The notes under the pieces: model-generated
What the model was told of the DNA's origin: nothing
Seen by the model: the letters and a program-made list of their open reading frames with translations, nothing else
Database searches by the model: none
From: Pelagovum sp. HNIBRBA483
GTDB taxonomy: Bacteria > Pseudomonadota > Alphaproteobacteria > Rhodobacterales > Rhodobacteraceae
Length of the DNA stretch: 64,000 nt
Direction of reading: 5' to 3'
Assembly (NCBI RefSeq): GCF_040931995.1
Contig: NZ_CP162412.1
Span: 2,891,001-2,955,000 of the forward strand
In this document: positions 44,993 through 54,048 of the stretch, piece by piece
How the letters are laid out: the number at the start of each line of letters is the position of its first letter
Position numbering within the stretch: the first letter of the stretch is position 1
Program-made: the position numbers and the translations under genes

Positions 44993-46041
44993 ACACAGAT
45001 ACCCGCATGATCCGCTATCCGGTGGAAACCCCGCCGGAGCACGGCACCGCGCATGAAATCGCTGAAGGCGTGCTCTGGTTCCGCTTCCCGCTGCCAATGG
45101 CGCTGGATCACGTCAACATCTACGCGCTGGATGATGGCGACGGCTGGACCCTGATCGACACCGGCATCGACAGCCGCAAATCACGCGCAATCTGGGATAC
45201 AGTTCTCGCCGGCCCGCTGGCAGGCAAGCCCGTCCACCGCGTGATCATCACTCATCACCACCCCGATCATATCGGCCTTGCTGGCTGGTTCATCGCGCGC
45301 GGAGCCGAGCTGGTGATCCCTCGCACCGCCTATCTCGTCGCGCGTATGCTCACACTCGACGAACAGCCACAATATACCGACGACGCGCTCACCTTTTATC
45401 AGCGCGCTGGCATGGACCCTGAAATGCTGCAGGCACGGCGCAATGAGCGCCCGTTCAATTTTGCCGATTGCGTCGCCCCGCTTCCCACCGGTTTCACCCG
45501 CATCATGGAAGGTGACACCATCCGCATCGGCGGGCGGCTTTGGGATATCCGCATGGGCGACGGTCACGCCCCCGAGCATGCCACCTTCTGGAGCCGCGAC
45601 GATCATCTCGTGCTCGGCGGCGATCAACTTCTGCCCTCGATCAGCCCGAATATCGGCGTTTACCCCACCGAACCAGAGGCCAACCCACTGGCCGAATGGC
45701 TGGCCAGTTGCGCCGCTCTACAGCCCTACGCACGGGCAGAACATCTTGTTCTCGGGGGGCATAAACTGCCCTATTTCGGCTTGCCCACGCGACTGTCCCA
45801 GCTGATCGAAAACCACACCGGCGCGCTGGAACGGCTCAGCGCCCATCTGGCAACACCCAAACGCGGCGGCGAGTGTTTCCCACCGCTTTTCAAGCGCGAA
45901 ATCGGGCCTGCAACCTATGGGCTGGCGCTGGTCGAAGCCATTGCGCACCTCAATTATCTACATCAATCCGGCGCCGCATCGCGCTGGCTGGGCGAGGACG
46001 GGACCTATCGCTGGCAGATCACAGGCTCGCCTCGGGTTTGA
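44989..46041 (+). CDS. MBL-fold metallo-hydrolase
   Basis: A 350-residue metallo-beta-lactamase-fold hydrolase. The metal motif is ITHHHPDHIGLAGW. Other ligand regions are MGDGHAPEHATFW and VLGGDQLLPSIS, and a late LVLGGHKLPYFG. The C-terminal ~90 residues form a helical tail typical of a group often near acyl-CoA dehydrogenases. A thioesterase or hydrolase role towards a CoA ester is suggested by the ATGA overlap with the dehydrogenase, but not shown. It overlaps the oxidoreductase gene on the other strand by 23 bp. Confidence 0.87.
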   Translation: MNTDTRMIRYPVETPPEHGTAHEIAEGVLWFRFPLPMALDHVNIYALDDGDGWTLIDTGIDSRKSRAIWDTVLAGPLAGKPVHRVIITHHHPDHIGLAGWFIARGAELVIPRTAYLVARMLTLDEQPQYTDDALTFYQRAGMDPEMLQARRNERPFNFADCVAPLPTGFTRIMEGDTIRIGGRLWDIRMGDGHAPEHATFWSRDDHLVLGGDQLLPSISPNIGVYPTEPEANPLAEWLASCAALQPYARAEHLVLGGHKLPYFGLPTRLSQLIENHTGALERLSAHLATPKRGGECFPPLFKREIGPATYGLALVEAIAHLNYLHQSGAASRWLGEDGTYRWQITGSPRV

Positions 46042-47053
46042 AGCCATCAGGGACCGTGTCCCGCCCCTCCAACACAAGATCAGCCATTACTGCGCCCACT
46101 TTTGGCGCCATGCCAAAGCCGATTTTGAACCCGCCATTGGCAATATATGCGCCCTCGATCAACGGATGCACGCCAAGCATCGGCGCACGGCTCTTGGCCC
46201 TCGGCCGTACCCCCGCCCAGCGCTCGATCACCGGCGCATCAGCTAATACAGGGAACGCCGCCCGCGCCCGCGCGATAATGTCGTCGAGCTGTTCGTCGGT
46301 TGTATCCGGTACTGCAAATTCTCGTTCTGAGGTCGATCCGATCGCCACCGTCCCGTCCGCATGTGGCACGATATGCAGCGCATCGGCAAAAAGCTGCGGC
46401 GCGTCGGCCGCATCAAACTTCAGCAATGCCGCTTGCCCCTTCACCCCGTTGCCCACGGTCTCTCCCATCGCCTCAGAGAGCGCAACCATCCCCTGCCAGC
46501 CGGTCGCGTGAACCACTTTCCCCGACACCACTCCATCCCGCAGGATTTCCCCACCGAGCGCCGTAATCGCCGCCGCCAGCGCCAGTGACGCCTGCCGTGG
46601 ATGCAATCGTGCTGTAAGCGTGTCATGCACCAACCACCCACTTGGCGAAACGGGCGCCCACTCTCCCGCCTCTACTGCGGGTACCACGCGCCACGCGGCC
46701 TTTCCCTGCCACAACTCTTTCGCCGTTTCCGCACGGGCATGGGCCATATCCACTGCACGGTCATCGGCCAAGGGCTGCAAACGGCCACTCCTCAAATACC
46801 CGGGATCACTGCCACCCTCCTGCGCCACGTCCCGCCAAAAGCCTTCAGCCATTATCAGGCTCTCAAACTGAAACGCTTTCTTATCATTCCAGTTCTCCGG
46901 CACATGCGGCGCAAGCGCCCCCACCAAACCACCGCTAGACCCTGCACCGACTCCGGCAGGATCAATCACACGCACACTTGCGCCCCGCTTCACACAGGCA
47001 TAGGCCACCGACAGGCCAAAAATGCCTGCCCCCAGTACCGTCACATCAACCAT
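46019..47053 (-). CDS. FAD-dependent oxidoreductase, MnmC oxidase-domain-like
   Basis: A 344-residue DAO-family flavoprotein. The FAD dinucleotide motif is VTVLGAGIFGLSVAYACVKR, and the C-terminal FAD block is GAYIANGGFKIGFGMAPKVG. LVGALAPHVPENWNDKK follows. The layout resembles the oxidase half of MnmC, which removes the carboxymethyl group from cmnm5U34 of tRNA. The divergent neighbour encodes MnmD, the methyltransferase half, 54 bp away. The split-MnmC assignment is therefore likely but rests on context; a D-amino-acid or glycine oxidase is the alternative. Confidence 0.78.
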   Translation of the reverse strand: MVDVTVLGAGIFGLSVAYACVKRGASVRVIDPAGVGAGSSGGLVGALAPHVPENWNDKKAFQFESLIMAEGFWRDVAQEGGSDPGYLRSGRLQPLADDRAVDMAHARAETAKELWQGKAAWRVVPAVEAGEWAPVSPSGWLVHDTLTARLHPRQASLALAAAITALGGEILRDGVVSGKVVHATGWQGMVALSEAMGETVGNGVKGQAALLKFDAADAPQLFADALHIVPHADGTVAIGSTSEREFAVPDTTDEQLDDIIARARAAFPVLADAPVIERWAGVRPRAKSRAPMLGVHPLIEGAYIANGGFKIGFGMAPKVGAVMADLVLEGRDTVPDGFKPEASL

Positions 47054-47107
47054 TGCCTTCGCGCCGTCCTCTCACCAATCTCGGCCATGTAACTAGGACA
47101 ACTTGCC

Positions 47108-47782
47108 ATGACTCACCAGACGGCAGACCTTGATTGGCGCGATGACCGCATTCCCGTGTCACGGCAATTCGATGACCCCTATTTCTCGCTTGAGGATGGT
47201 CTTGCCGAAACCGAGCATGTCTTTTTACAGGGCAACCACATCGCCACACGCCTGCATGCGCCACTGTCGATTGCCGAACTCGGCTTCGGCACCGGCCTGA
47301 ACTTCCTTGCGACATGGGCCTTGCACCGCGCCAGCGGCAGCACTTCGCCACTGAAGTTCACCACTTTCGAAGCCTTCCCGATGACGGCAGACGATATGGC
47401 CGCTGCCCTCGCCGCCTTCCCGCAGCTCTCTGATCTCGCCGCGCCACTCGTCAAAATGGTGCGCTCAGGTGAGTGGCAAATACAATCTGGCCCCGTGTCA
47501 CTGCAAGTGATCGTCGGCGACGCCCGCGAAACACTCCCCAAGTGGGAGGGCAAGGCCGATGCATGGTACCTCGATGGCTTCTCCCCCGCCAAAAACCCTG
47601 AGCTGTGGGGCGCCGATCTGATGGCGCAAGTCGCCGGCCACACAACCGCAGGCGGCACACTCGCCACCTATACCGCCGCAGGTCACGTCCGCCGCGCGCT
47701 TGCGGAAGCAGGGTTCACCGTCACCCGCAGCCCCGGCTTTGGCCGCAAAAGGCACATGACCAGCGCGGAGATGCCCAACTGA
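47108..47782 (+). CDS. mnmD: tRNA (5-methylaminomethyl-2-thiouridine)-methyltransferase MnmD
   Basis: A 224-residue stand-alone methyltransferase corresponding to the N-terminal half of MnmC. It begins LDWRDDRIPVSRQFDDPYFS. The SAM site is IAELGFGTGLNFLATWAL, and AWYLDGFSPAKNPELWG is the MnmD motif. It methylates nm5(s2)U34 to mnm5(s2)U34 in tRNA. The next gene begins within its stop codon (TGATG). Confidence 0.93.
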   Translation: MTHQTADLDWRDDRIPVSRQFDDPYFSLEDGLAETEHVFLQGNHIATRLHAPLSIAELGFGTGLNFLATWALHRASGSTSPLKFTTFEAFPMTADDMAAALAAFPQLSDLAAPLVKMVRSGEWQIQSGPVSLQVIVGDARETLPKWEGKADAWYLDGFSPAKNPELWGADLMAQVAGHTTAGGTLATYTAAGHVRRALAEAGFTVTRSPGFGRKRHMTSAEMPN

Positions 47783-48648
47783 TGCAAACCAACACCCGCC
47801 TCGGCATCCTCCTGATGATCGCCACCACCTTCATCTTCGCCGCGCAAGACAGCATCTCACGCCATCTGGCGGGGGAGTATAACGTCTTCATGGTGGTGAT
47901 GATCCGCTACTGGTTCTTCGCAGCCTTCGTCATCACAATTGCCGCCCGTCGCGAAGGATCGGTGCGGGCCGCCGCCGCAACCAGCCAGCCCGCCTTACAG
48001 ATCGGGCGCGGCCTGATCCTCGTTGGGGAAATCTGCGTGATGGTCTATGCCTTTACGCTCCTCGGCCTTGTCGAAAGCCTCGCCGTATTCACCGCCTATC
48101 CCCTGATCATCGCCGCCCTTTCCGGCCCCATTCTGGGAGAGAAAGTCGGCTGGCGGCGCTGGTCCGCGATTGGCGTAGGTTTTGTCGGCGTACTGATCAT
48201 CCTCCAGCCCGGCGTGGGCGTCTTCAGCCCCGCCGCCTTGGTGCCACTGCTTTCCGCCACGCTGTTTGCTATCTACGGCCTGCTCACCCGCTACGCCGCA
48301 CGGCGCGACAGTACGGCGACCTCATTCTTCTGGACGGGTGTTTCGGGTGCCGTCGCCATCACGCTCATCGGCGTCTGGTTCTGGGAACCGATGACACTGG
48401 CCGATTGGGGCTGGATGGCGCTTCTATGCCTGACCGGCGCGAGCGGCCACTGGCTCTTGATCAAATGCTACGAAGTGGCCGAGGCGAGCGCTGTGCAACC
48501 GTTTGCCTATATGCAGCTCATCTTCGGCACAGGTTTCGGCATCCTCATTTTCAGCGAAGTTCTGCGCCCCAATGTGGCGCTGGGCGCAGCGATTGTCATG
48601 GCTGCGGGCCTGTTCACCTTCTGGCGCGAAAACCGCGCGGCCCGTTAG
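47782..48648 (+). CDS. DMT-superfamily (EamA) transporter
   Basis: A 288-residue inner-membrane protein with ten hydrophobic segments in two EamA repeats. The first repeat includes FIFAAQDSISRHLAGEYNVF and RYWFFAAFVITIAARR, the second LVPLLSATLFAIYGLLTRYA. Drug/metabolite exporters of this type carry amino acids, nucleosides or similar solutes; the substrate is not predictable. Translationally coupled to mnmD by a 1-bp overlap. Confidence 0.88.
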   Translation: MQTNTRLGILLMIATTFIFAAQDSISRHLAGEYNVFMVVMIRYWFFAAFVITIAARREGSVRAAAATSQPALQIGRGLILVGEICVMVYAFTLLGLVESLAVFTAYPLIIAALSGPILGEKVGWRRWSAIGVGFVGVLIILQPGVGVFSPAALVPLLSATLFAIYGLLTRYAARRDSTATSFFWTGVSGAVAITLIGVWFWEPMTLADWGWMALLCLTGASGHWLLIKCYEVAEASAVQPFAYMQLIFGTGFGILIFSEVLRPNVALGAAIVMAAGLFTFWRENRAAR

Positions 48649-48667
48649 GCAGGCCGCGCGAATAAGG

Positions 48668-48865
48668 TCAGTTCGAGCTCTTCATCGGGCAAGTGCTGAA
48701 ACCGAAAACACGGTACAGCGGGCAATGACCGAAAAGACCCGTCACAAGCGGGACAACCCCGATCCATCCCCATGCCGTCTGTGGCCCAACGAAAACGAGC
48801 GACAGCAACACCAAACCCACTACGACTCGCAGGACGCGATCAACTGTTCCTTCGTTCCTGATCAT
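48668..48865 (-). CDS. DUF2892 family small membrane protein
   Basis: A 65-residue protein matching the DUF2892 (YgaP C-terminal-like) family. It begins MIRNEGTVDRVLRVVVG, has two hydrophobic segments (VVVGLVLLSLVFVGPQTAW and GVVPLVTGLFGHCPLY) and ends with CP motifs (GHCPLYRVFG, FSTCPM). The ATG at 48865 has GGAGG 9 nt upstream; an in-frame ATG at 48880 is less likely. Often associated with rhodanese and redox genes. It lies downstream of the broken Crp/Fnr gene. Confidence 0.85.
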   Translation of the reverse strand: MIRNEGTVDRVLRVVVGLVLLSLVFVGPQTAWGWIGVVPLVTGLFGHCPLYRVFGFSTCPMKSSN

Positions 48866-48934
48866 TTCAAATGCCTCCATTTGTTTGCTTCCCGACTATC
48901 ATAGCAAATGTTTGGGCAATCGTCGGTGACAAAG

Positions 48935-49449
48935 TCACCTGTCCTCATCTGCGATCCGCTGCAAGGCGTCCCGATTGGTGATGGCGATACCTTCCTTGCG
49001 CTGCGTCACAAACCCACGCGCTGCAAAATCCGCCAAACGACGGCTGACATAGGCTCGCCCGCTCGCGGTTTCAGCAGCCAGCGCATGATGCGTTGCCGCA
49101 ACCAGCCCCGCCCCATCCGCCCCGCAAACTGCGCCGCTGGGATGATCTCGCCCTTCAGATCAGTCTCTGCCATCCCTTCGGCAGCATAGGTCGTCCCATC
49201 CACAAGGCAGGAAAAGGTCTGCAAACATACCTCCCCCGGCCGCACCCGATAGAGCACCACTTCCCGCCCACTGGCCCCTGTTAAAGTTACCTTGATCGCG
49301 CCTTGAGCCAGTATCAGATAGCCCGCGCACTCCTGCCCCGGCTGAAAGATCACCTGTCCCTTCTTCGCTTCGAACGGTCTTTGCATCTCACCCACCTGCA
49401 CCCGCGAACCACTGCGATCAAGTGAACGCAGCCAGCCGCAAAGTTGCAA
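48935..49449 (-). pseudogene. Crp/Fnr family regulator, broken by internal deletion and frameshift
   Basis: The upper frame encodes a cyclic-nucleotide-binding-type sensor half (KKGQVIFQPGQECAGYLILA, VLYRVRPGEVCLQTFSCLV) up to about 49119. There it runs out of register and ends at 49006. In the next frame the recognition helix and wing of a Crp/Fnr helix-turn-helix continue (THHALAAETASGRAYVSRRL, then DFAARGFVTQRKEGIAITNR) to a stop at 48935. The long connecting helix (roughly 40-45 residues) is missing between the halves. The 5' limit is uncertain; I use TTG 49449, as an ATG at 49386 would drop the first helix. Confidence 0.75.
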
Positions 49450-49468
49450 GGATGATCTGTCGTCCGCG

Positions 49469-51562
49469 CTAGCGGCTCGGCCGCGCAACGGGGCGCATCG
49501 TACGCTCCGGCACCAAATCCGACGGCGCTTCACCCGACTCAGGGCGGGCAACAGGCGTCAGCGTTGCTTCCGGCACCAGCCCAGAAACCGGCCGCGCGGC
49601 TACGGGCGGCAAGCCGCGCCGCAACAGGGCCTCCAGCCCGATGTCACCACCCGCGTTGCCCAACCGCGCCCGATAGACGATCACCGCCTCCGCCACGCGC
49701 TGCACATAATTTCGCGTTTCGCGGAACGGGATATGCTCAAGCCAGTCAATGATATCGACATCGTCATTGCGTGGGTCACCCCGCGCTTCGACCCACTCGT
49801 CCGCGCGGCGTGGACCCGCATTATAACCCACCGCGACGAGCGCCAAGCCATCGCCAAAGCGTTCATACAAGCGCGCGAGATAGCCGGTTCCCAGTTCCGC
49901 ATTATAGGCCCAATCCGCCGTCAACCGCCCGCGCGAATAAGGCAGGTCCAGAAACCCTGCCATTTCCTCTGCCGTGCCGGGCATCAGTTGCATCAGTCCC
50001 AGCGCCCCAGCCGGACTGCCCACCACCGGATTGAACTCGCTCTCCCGCCGCGCAAAAGCCAAACCGATCTCTGGCGCGACAGCCAAGCTCCGCTCCGCCA
50101 ACGGATGTAAGGGGAATTGCACCGCCGGAAGGAATATCCCCCGCGTTGCCGCGGTCTTGCCCAGCAAAATCTCGAAAAACGGCTCGCCTGCCTCTTCCAG
50201 ATACGCCCCCAATCGCGCCAGATCATCAGGCTCCAGCTCCCGCGCGAGGTGAAAGACGAAAGCAACCGCACCTGCCCGTTCCCCACCGGCAATCAGCTTT
50301 TGAAGCGCTTGGAAACGGTCATCCGCTGCCAGAGCGGTTCCGCGCCACTGTCCCAATGACGCCCGCCCCGCCAGCGCTGGGTCCAATGGCCGCCCCACCC
50401 GTTCCGCTGCGAGCTGCCCGTAAAAGGCGCTCTGATGTTCCGCCGCGCGGGCAAAAGCGGCTTGTGCTGCCTCGGCATTGCCCAGTTCCAAATGCGCGCG
50501 CCCTGTCCAATACCATGCCCGCCCCAAGGAAATCGCTCCGTCGACCGCATCAGCCGTCCGCTGGAAATGCGCCACTGCCGCTGCCGGTTCATTCAATTTC
50601 CGCAGCGCGATGTAGCCGGCCAGCCATTCAAGATCGGCAAAATCCTCACCCTCGCTCGGCTCAAGCCCGTGTGTTGCAGCCAGAAGGTAAGCCGAGCGAT
50701 CTTCGCCCTCACGCATCTGCCAACGCGCGATCACCCGCCGCCAATTGGCCCAGCGGGCCGCATCGCCCAGCTCCGTTTGCGCACGCAACAGGCCCATCGC
50801 ATCCGTCCAATCGCCACGCGCCGCCAATTGATTAAAACGGTCCGCCGCAACGGACGCCTTGCCGCGCAGCGCCGCCGGAGCTGCTGCAAAGGCCGCATCG
50901 CCCAGTTCTCCGCCTCGCTGAACGGCAATCCTCAGCGCCACCTCCGCCGCGCTCGCTCCGTCCAGCACTGGCAGCAAACGCTCCGCCGCCGATACCGCGC
51001 CGCGATCCAACATCGCCGCTGCGCGTTCCGCATGCATTAGCGAAAGGCCACTCTCAAACCGCGCCCGCAGCGCCGTTTCCTCCGCCTCTTCCATCACTAG
51101 AGCGAGCCACCCGTCGCGCAGCACCGTCGCTGCACCGACGGCATCATCCATCGCCAGATGCGCTTCAGCTAACAACCGGACGCCGCGCCCCGTCTGCGGT
51201 GCATGGCCCTCAAACCAAGCCTTCACCTCTTCGGCAGAAAGCGTTTCGGGCATCACCTTCTCGGCTTCCTCCCGCAATGACCGCAGTTGCGGCCAGTCAT
51301 CGCGCCGCGCCAGAAAACCCTGCGCCGCCTCAAAGCCCAAACCCCCGCTGCGCAGCTGCATCCATGTCACCAGATCACGCAGCACCGCGTCACCATTTGG
51401 GACGGCTGCCGACGCCTCATCCCATGCGCCATCGCGCGTGAACGCAAAAACCCGCGCCAGCGCCGGATCTTCGGCAACTATTTGCGCGGCCGCCCCTGTT
51501 GCAAGTGACAGGCACAAGGAAAGGGTCAGGAAAACCCGTCTCATCGAAAACAACTGCCTCAT
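49469..51562 (-). CDS. slt: Soluble lytic murein transglycosylase
   Basis: A 697-residue exported lytic transglycosylase that cleaves peptidoglycan glycan strands with 1,6-anhydro product. A signal peptide (VFLTLSLCLSLATGAAAQ) is followed by a long helical U-shaped domain of TPR-like repeats. The SLT domain begins near residue 500: FARRESEFNPVVGSPAGALG with catalytic E507, then LMQLMPGTAEEMAGFL and ALVAVGYNAGPRRADEW. The last ~50 residues are a Pro-rich tail with two similar units (VPEATLTPVARP, VPERTMRPVARP). It diverges from dapA. Confidence 0.95.
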   Translation of the reverse strand: MRQLFSMRRVFLTLSLCLSLATGAAAQIVAEDPALARVFAFTRDGAWDEASAAVPNGDAVLRDLVTWMQLRSGGLGFEAAQGFLARRDDWPQLRSLREEAEKVMPETLSAEEVKAWFEGHAPQTGRGVRLLAEAHLAMDDAVGAATVLRDGWLALVMEEAEETALRARFESGLSLMHAERAAAMLDRGAVSAAERLLPVLDGASAAEVALRIAVQRGGELGDAAFAAAPAALRGKASVAADRFNQLAARGDWTDAMGLLRAQTELGDAARWANWRRVIARWQMREGEDRSAYLLAATHGLEPSEGEDFADLEWLAGYIALRKLNEPAAAVAHFQRTADAVDGAISLGRAWYWTGRAHLELGNAEAAQAAFARAAEHQSAFYGQLAAERVGRPLDPALAGRASLGQWRGTALAADDRFQALQKLIAGGERAGAVAFVFHLARELEPDDLARLGAYLEEAGEPFFEILLGKTAATRGIFLPAVQFPLHPLAERSLAVAPEIGLAFARRESEFNPVVGSPAGALGLMQLMPGTAEEMAGFLDLPYSRGRLTADWAYNAELGTGYLARLYERFGDGLALVAVGYNAGPRRADEWVEARGDPRNDDVDIIDWLEHIPFRETRNYVQRVAEAVIVYRARLGNAGGDIGLEALLRRGLPPVAARPVSGLVPEATLTPVARPESGEAPSDLVPERTMRPVARPSR

Positions 51563-51694
51563 ATTTGTTTTGCTCTATCCTAGCCTGCCGCCACACAATA
51601 TCAATTCACCAACTTGGCAATCGGCGGAAACCCGTCTAGGTTCCGCGCGATTTTAGTCGGGTAGAATCTCCTGCCCCTACAAAGGAAACGCACC

Positions 51695-52567
51695 ATGTTC
51701 CGTGGGTCCCTCCCCGCACTCGTCACCCCCTTCGACAACGGCCAGCTTGATCTCGAAACGCTGGAGAAACTTGTCGAATGGCACATCGCGGAGGGAAGTC
51801 ACGGCCTCGTTCCCGTCGGCACCACGGGCGAAAGCCCCACGCTCAGCCATTCCGAGCATGACCTCGTTGTCGAAACGGTGGTCAAAACCGTCGCCGGTCG
51901 CGTTCCGGTAATTGCCGGTGCTGGGTCAAACAACACGATCGAAACCGTTCGCCTTGTTGAGGCTGCCAAGAATGCCGGCGCAGATGCCGCGCTTGTGGTG
52001 ACGCCTTATTACAACAAGCCCACCCAGCGCGGGCTTCTCGCCCATTTCCTTGCAGCGGCTGAATGCGGCCTGCCGATTATCATTTACAACATCCCCGGCC
52101 GCTCGGTTGTTGATATGACGCCCGCGACGATGGGCGAATTGGCCAAACATCCGATGATCGTCGGTGTGAAAGACGCCACAGGCGACCTCGCCCGCGTGCC
52201 CAAGCAGCGCCGTTGCTGCGGCACCGATTTCATTCAGCTCTCAGGCGAGGACGCCACCGCGCTCGGCTTCAACGCCCACGGCGGCACCGGCTGCATTTCC
52301 GTCACCGCCAACGTTGCGCCAAAGCTTTGCAGCCAGTTTCAGGAAGCCACCCTCCGCGGCGACTACACCGCCGCTCTGGAACTCCTCGACCGCCTGATGC
52401 CGCTGCACGAAGCCATCTTCATGGAGCCCGGCGTTGCAGGCGCGAAATACGCGATGTCCCTGCTGGGCCTGTGTAAAGACGAAGTGCGCTCCCCCCTCAC
52501 CCCGCTCGATGAAGGCACCCGCCTCTCGATCAAGGACGCGATGAAGCACGCTGGTTTGATCAACTAA
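51695..52567 (+). CDS. dapA: 4-hydroxy-tetrahydrodipicolinate synthase
   Basis: A 290-residue Schiff-base aldolase that condenses pyruvate with aspartate semialdehyde, the committed step to diaminopimelate and lysine. Motifs are [36 protein letters not shown] with the conserved tyrosine, and the Schiff-base lysine in [15 protein letters not shown]. Normal length. A strong terminator follows. The lysine pathway also appears as lysA at 26.6 kb. Confidence 0.97.
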   Translation: MFRGSLPALVTPFDNGQLDLETLEKLVEWHIAEGSHGLVPVGTTGESPTLSHSEHDLVVETVVKTVAGRVPVIAGAGSNNTIETVRLVEAAKNAGADAALVVTPYYNKPTQRGLLAHFLAAAECGLPIIIYNIPGRSVVDMTPATMGELAKHPMIVGVKDATGDLARVPKQRRCCGTDFIQLSGEDATALGFNAHGGTGCISVTANVAPKLCSQFQEATLRGDYTAALELLDRLMPLHEAIFMEPGVAGAKYAMSLLGLCKDEVRSPLTPLDEGTRLSIKDAMKHAGLIN

Positions 52568-52590
52568 TTCAGGCCTATGCCGCAAAGAAA

Positions 52591-52615
52591 AGGACCGCAA
52601 AAGCGGTCCTTTTTG
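52591..52615. terminator. Intrinsic terminator between dapA and cobO
   Basis: AGGACCGC (52591-52598) pairs with GCGGTCCT (52603-52610) around an AAAA loop and is followed by TTTT, with an A-rich run before the stem. It ends dapA and can also act on cobO read from the other side. Confidence 0.9.
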
Positions 52616-52647
52616 CATATTAATATTTTCATTTTGATTTCATAAAA

Positions 52648-53256
52648 TCAAAATTCCACACCAATCTGTGCTTTGATCCCAGCGCGGAACGGGTGCTTCA
52701 CCAGCTCCATTTCAGTCACCAGATCGGCAATTTCGATCAGGTCGTCATGCGCGTTGCGCCCCGTCAGAACTACATGCGTCATCTCTGGCTTTTCCTCCAC
52801 GAGGAACTGCACAACTTCTTTGATGTCCACATAATCATAGCGGATCGCGATGTTGATCTCATCCAGAAGCACCATCGTGTTGGACGGATCGCGGATCAGC
52901 TCTTTCGATTTTTCCCACGCCGCCTGCGCCATTTCGATATCGCGGGTTTTGTCTTGGGTTTCCCAAGTAAAGCCCTCACCCATCGTGTAGAACTCACAGA
53001 CGTCACCAAACCGCTCGGTGATCAGGTTGCGCTCGCCGCATTCCATCCCACCTTTGATAAACTGCACCACGGCGCATTTCATCCCATGCGCAATACAGCG
53101 AAAGATCATCCCGAACGCGGCCGAGGATTTGCCCTTGCCCTTGCCGGTATGGACGATGATCAAGCCCTTCTTATCGGTCTTGGTGGCCATGATCTTGTCG
53201 CGGGCGGCCTTCTTCTTGGCCATCTTCATCGCGTGGCGGTCTGCATCCTCGGTCAT
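52648..53256 (-). CDS. cobO: Cob(I)yrinic acid a,c-diamide adenosyltransferase
   Basis: A 202-residue BtuR/CobO adenosyltransferase that attaches the 5'-deoxyadenosyl group to the corrinoid cobalt. The P-loop variant is IIVHTGKGKGKSSAAFGM. VQFIKGGMECGERNL, TMGEGFTWETQD and MVLLDEINIAIRYDYVD follow. Start at 53256 because GGAGG lies 5 nt upstream; ATG 53268 precedes that site. Last gene of the cobW-cobN-lrgAB series, 54 bp after lrgB. Confidence 0.95.
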   Translation of the reverse strand: MTEDADRHAMKMAKKKAARDKIMATKTDKKGLIIVHTGKGKGKSSAAFGMIFRCIAHGMKCAVVQFIKGGMECGERNLITERFGDVCEFYTMGEGFTWETQDKTRDIEMAQAAWEKSKELIRDPSNTMVLLDEINIAIRYDYVDIKEVVQFLVEEKPEMTHVVLTGRNAHDDLIEIADLVTEMELVKHPFRAGIKAQIGVEF

Positions 53257-53310
53257 ATCGTCCTCCATCTTTCATCCCACCCTGCGGCAGCGCCGCGACA
53301 GGCACAAGTT

Positions 53311-54048
53311 CTAGTTCAGTCCGCTCACCAGCCCGATCAGCCAAGGCGCCAGAAGCGGCGCAATCAGCGCGGTCAGCACAGCATTCAGCCCCATGCCCAC
53401 GCCTGCAAACGCGCCCGCCGTTTCATTCACCTGAAACGCCCGCGCGGTGCCGATCCCGTGGCTCGCTACGCCCAGCGCAAAGCCCCGCGCCCGACAATCG
53501 CGGATGCGCAGCAGGTTCAGCAGCGGCGTCGCGACAATCGCACCAGTGATACCAGTCAGGATCACCATCACCGCCGTGAGCGTCGGCGTACCGCCCATCG
53601 CCTCAGATACGCCCAACGCCACTGGCGCGGTTGCCGATTTTGGCGCGATCGATAGCAACATCGCACGATCCACGCCCATCCACCCCGCAATCAGCACCGA
53701 ACTGGCAATCGCCGTCACCGACCCCGCAACCAGCGCTGCCAGCATCGGCACAGCGGTCGCCCGTATCCGCCCCAGATTAGCATAAAGCGGCACCGCCAGC
53801 GCCACTGTCGCTGGGCCTAAAATGAAGTGGATAAACTGCGCGCCTTCGAAATAGGTCGCGTACTCAGTCTCCGTCACCCGCAGCATAATCGCCAGCAGGG
53901 CCACCGCGATGAGCACCGGATTGACCATCGGCCGCCGCCCAGACGCGCGGAAAGCCGCATCGCCAATCCCGTAGCTCACAAGGGTCAGCGTCAGCCACAA
54001 GAGCGGGTCTTGCGCCAAGTAACTCCAGATCTGGGTCACGTCATTCAT
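53311..54048 (-). CDS. lrgB: LrgB/CidB family membrane protein
   Basis: A 245-residue polytopic protein of the LrgB/CidB family (also plastid glycolate transporter-like). Conserved segments are GPATVALAVPLYANLGRIRA, LSIAPKSATAPVALGVSEAM and GVASHGIGTARAFQVNETAG. About seven to eight hydrophobic helices. LrgAB modulates murein hydrolase activity in Gram-positives and transports pyruvate or glycolate in other systems. The start overlaps lrgA by 8 bp. Confidence 0.92.
   Translation of the reverse strand: MNDVTQIWSYLAQDPLLWLTLTLVSYGIGDAAFRASGRRPMVNPVLIAVALLAIMLRVTETEYATYFEGAQFIHFILGPATVALAVPLYANLGRIRATAVPMLAALVAGSVTAIASSVLIAGWMGVDRAMLLSIAPKSATAPVALGVSEAMGGTPTLTAVMVILTGITGAIVATPLLNLLRIRDCRARGFALGVASHGIGTARAFQVNETAGAFAGVGMGLNAVLTALIAPLLAPWLIGLVSGLN

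Noticed and set aside
49006-49551. Treating the 181-codon frame as an intact Crp-like protein
   Set aside because: Its C-terminal ~45 residues are out of frame with the real helix-turn-helix, which continues in the next frame to 48935. Its N-terminal part beyond 49469 overlaps slt. It is better described as a pseudogene.
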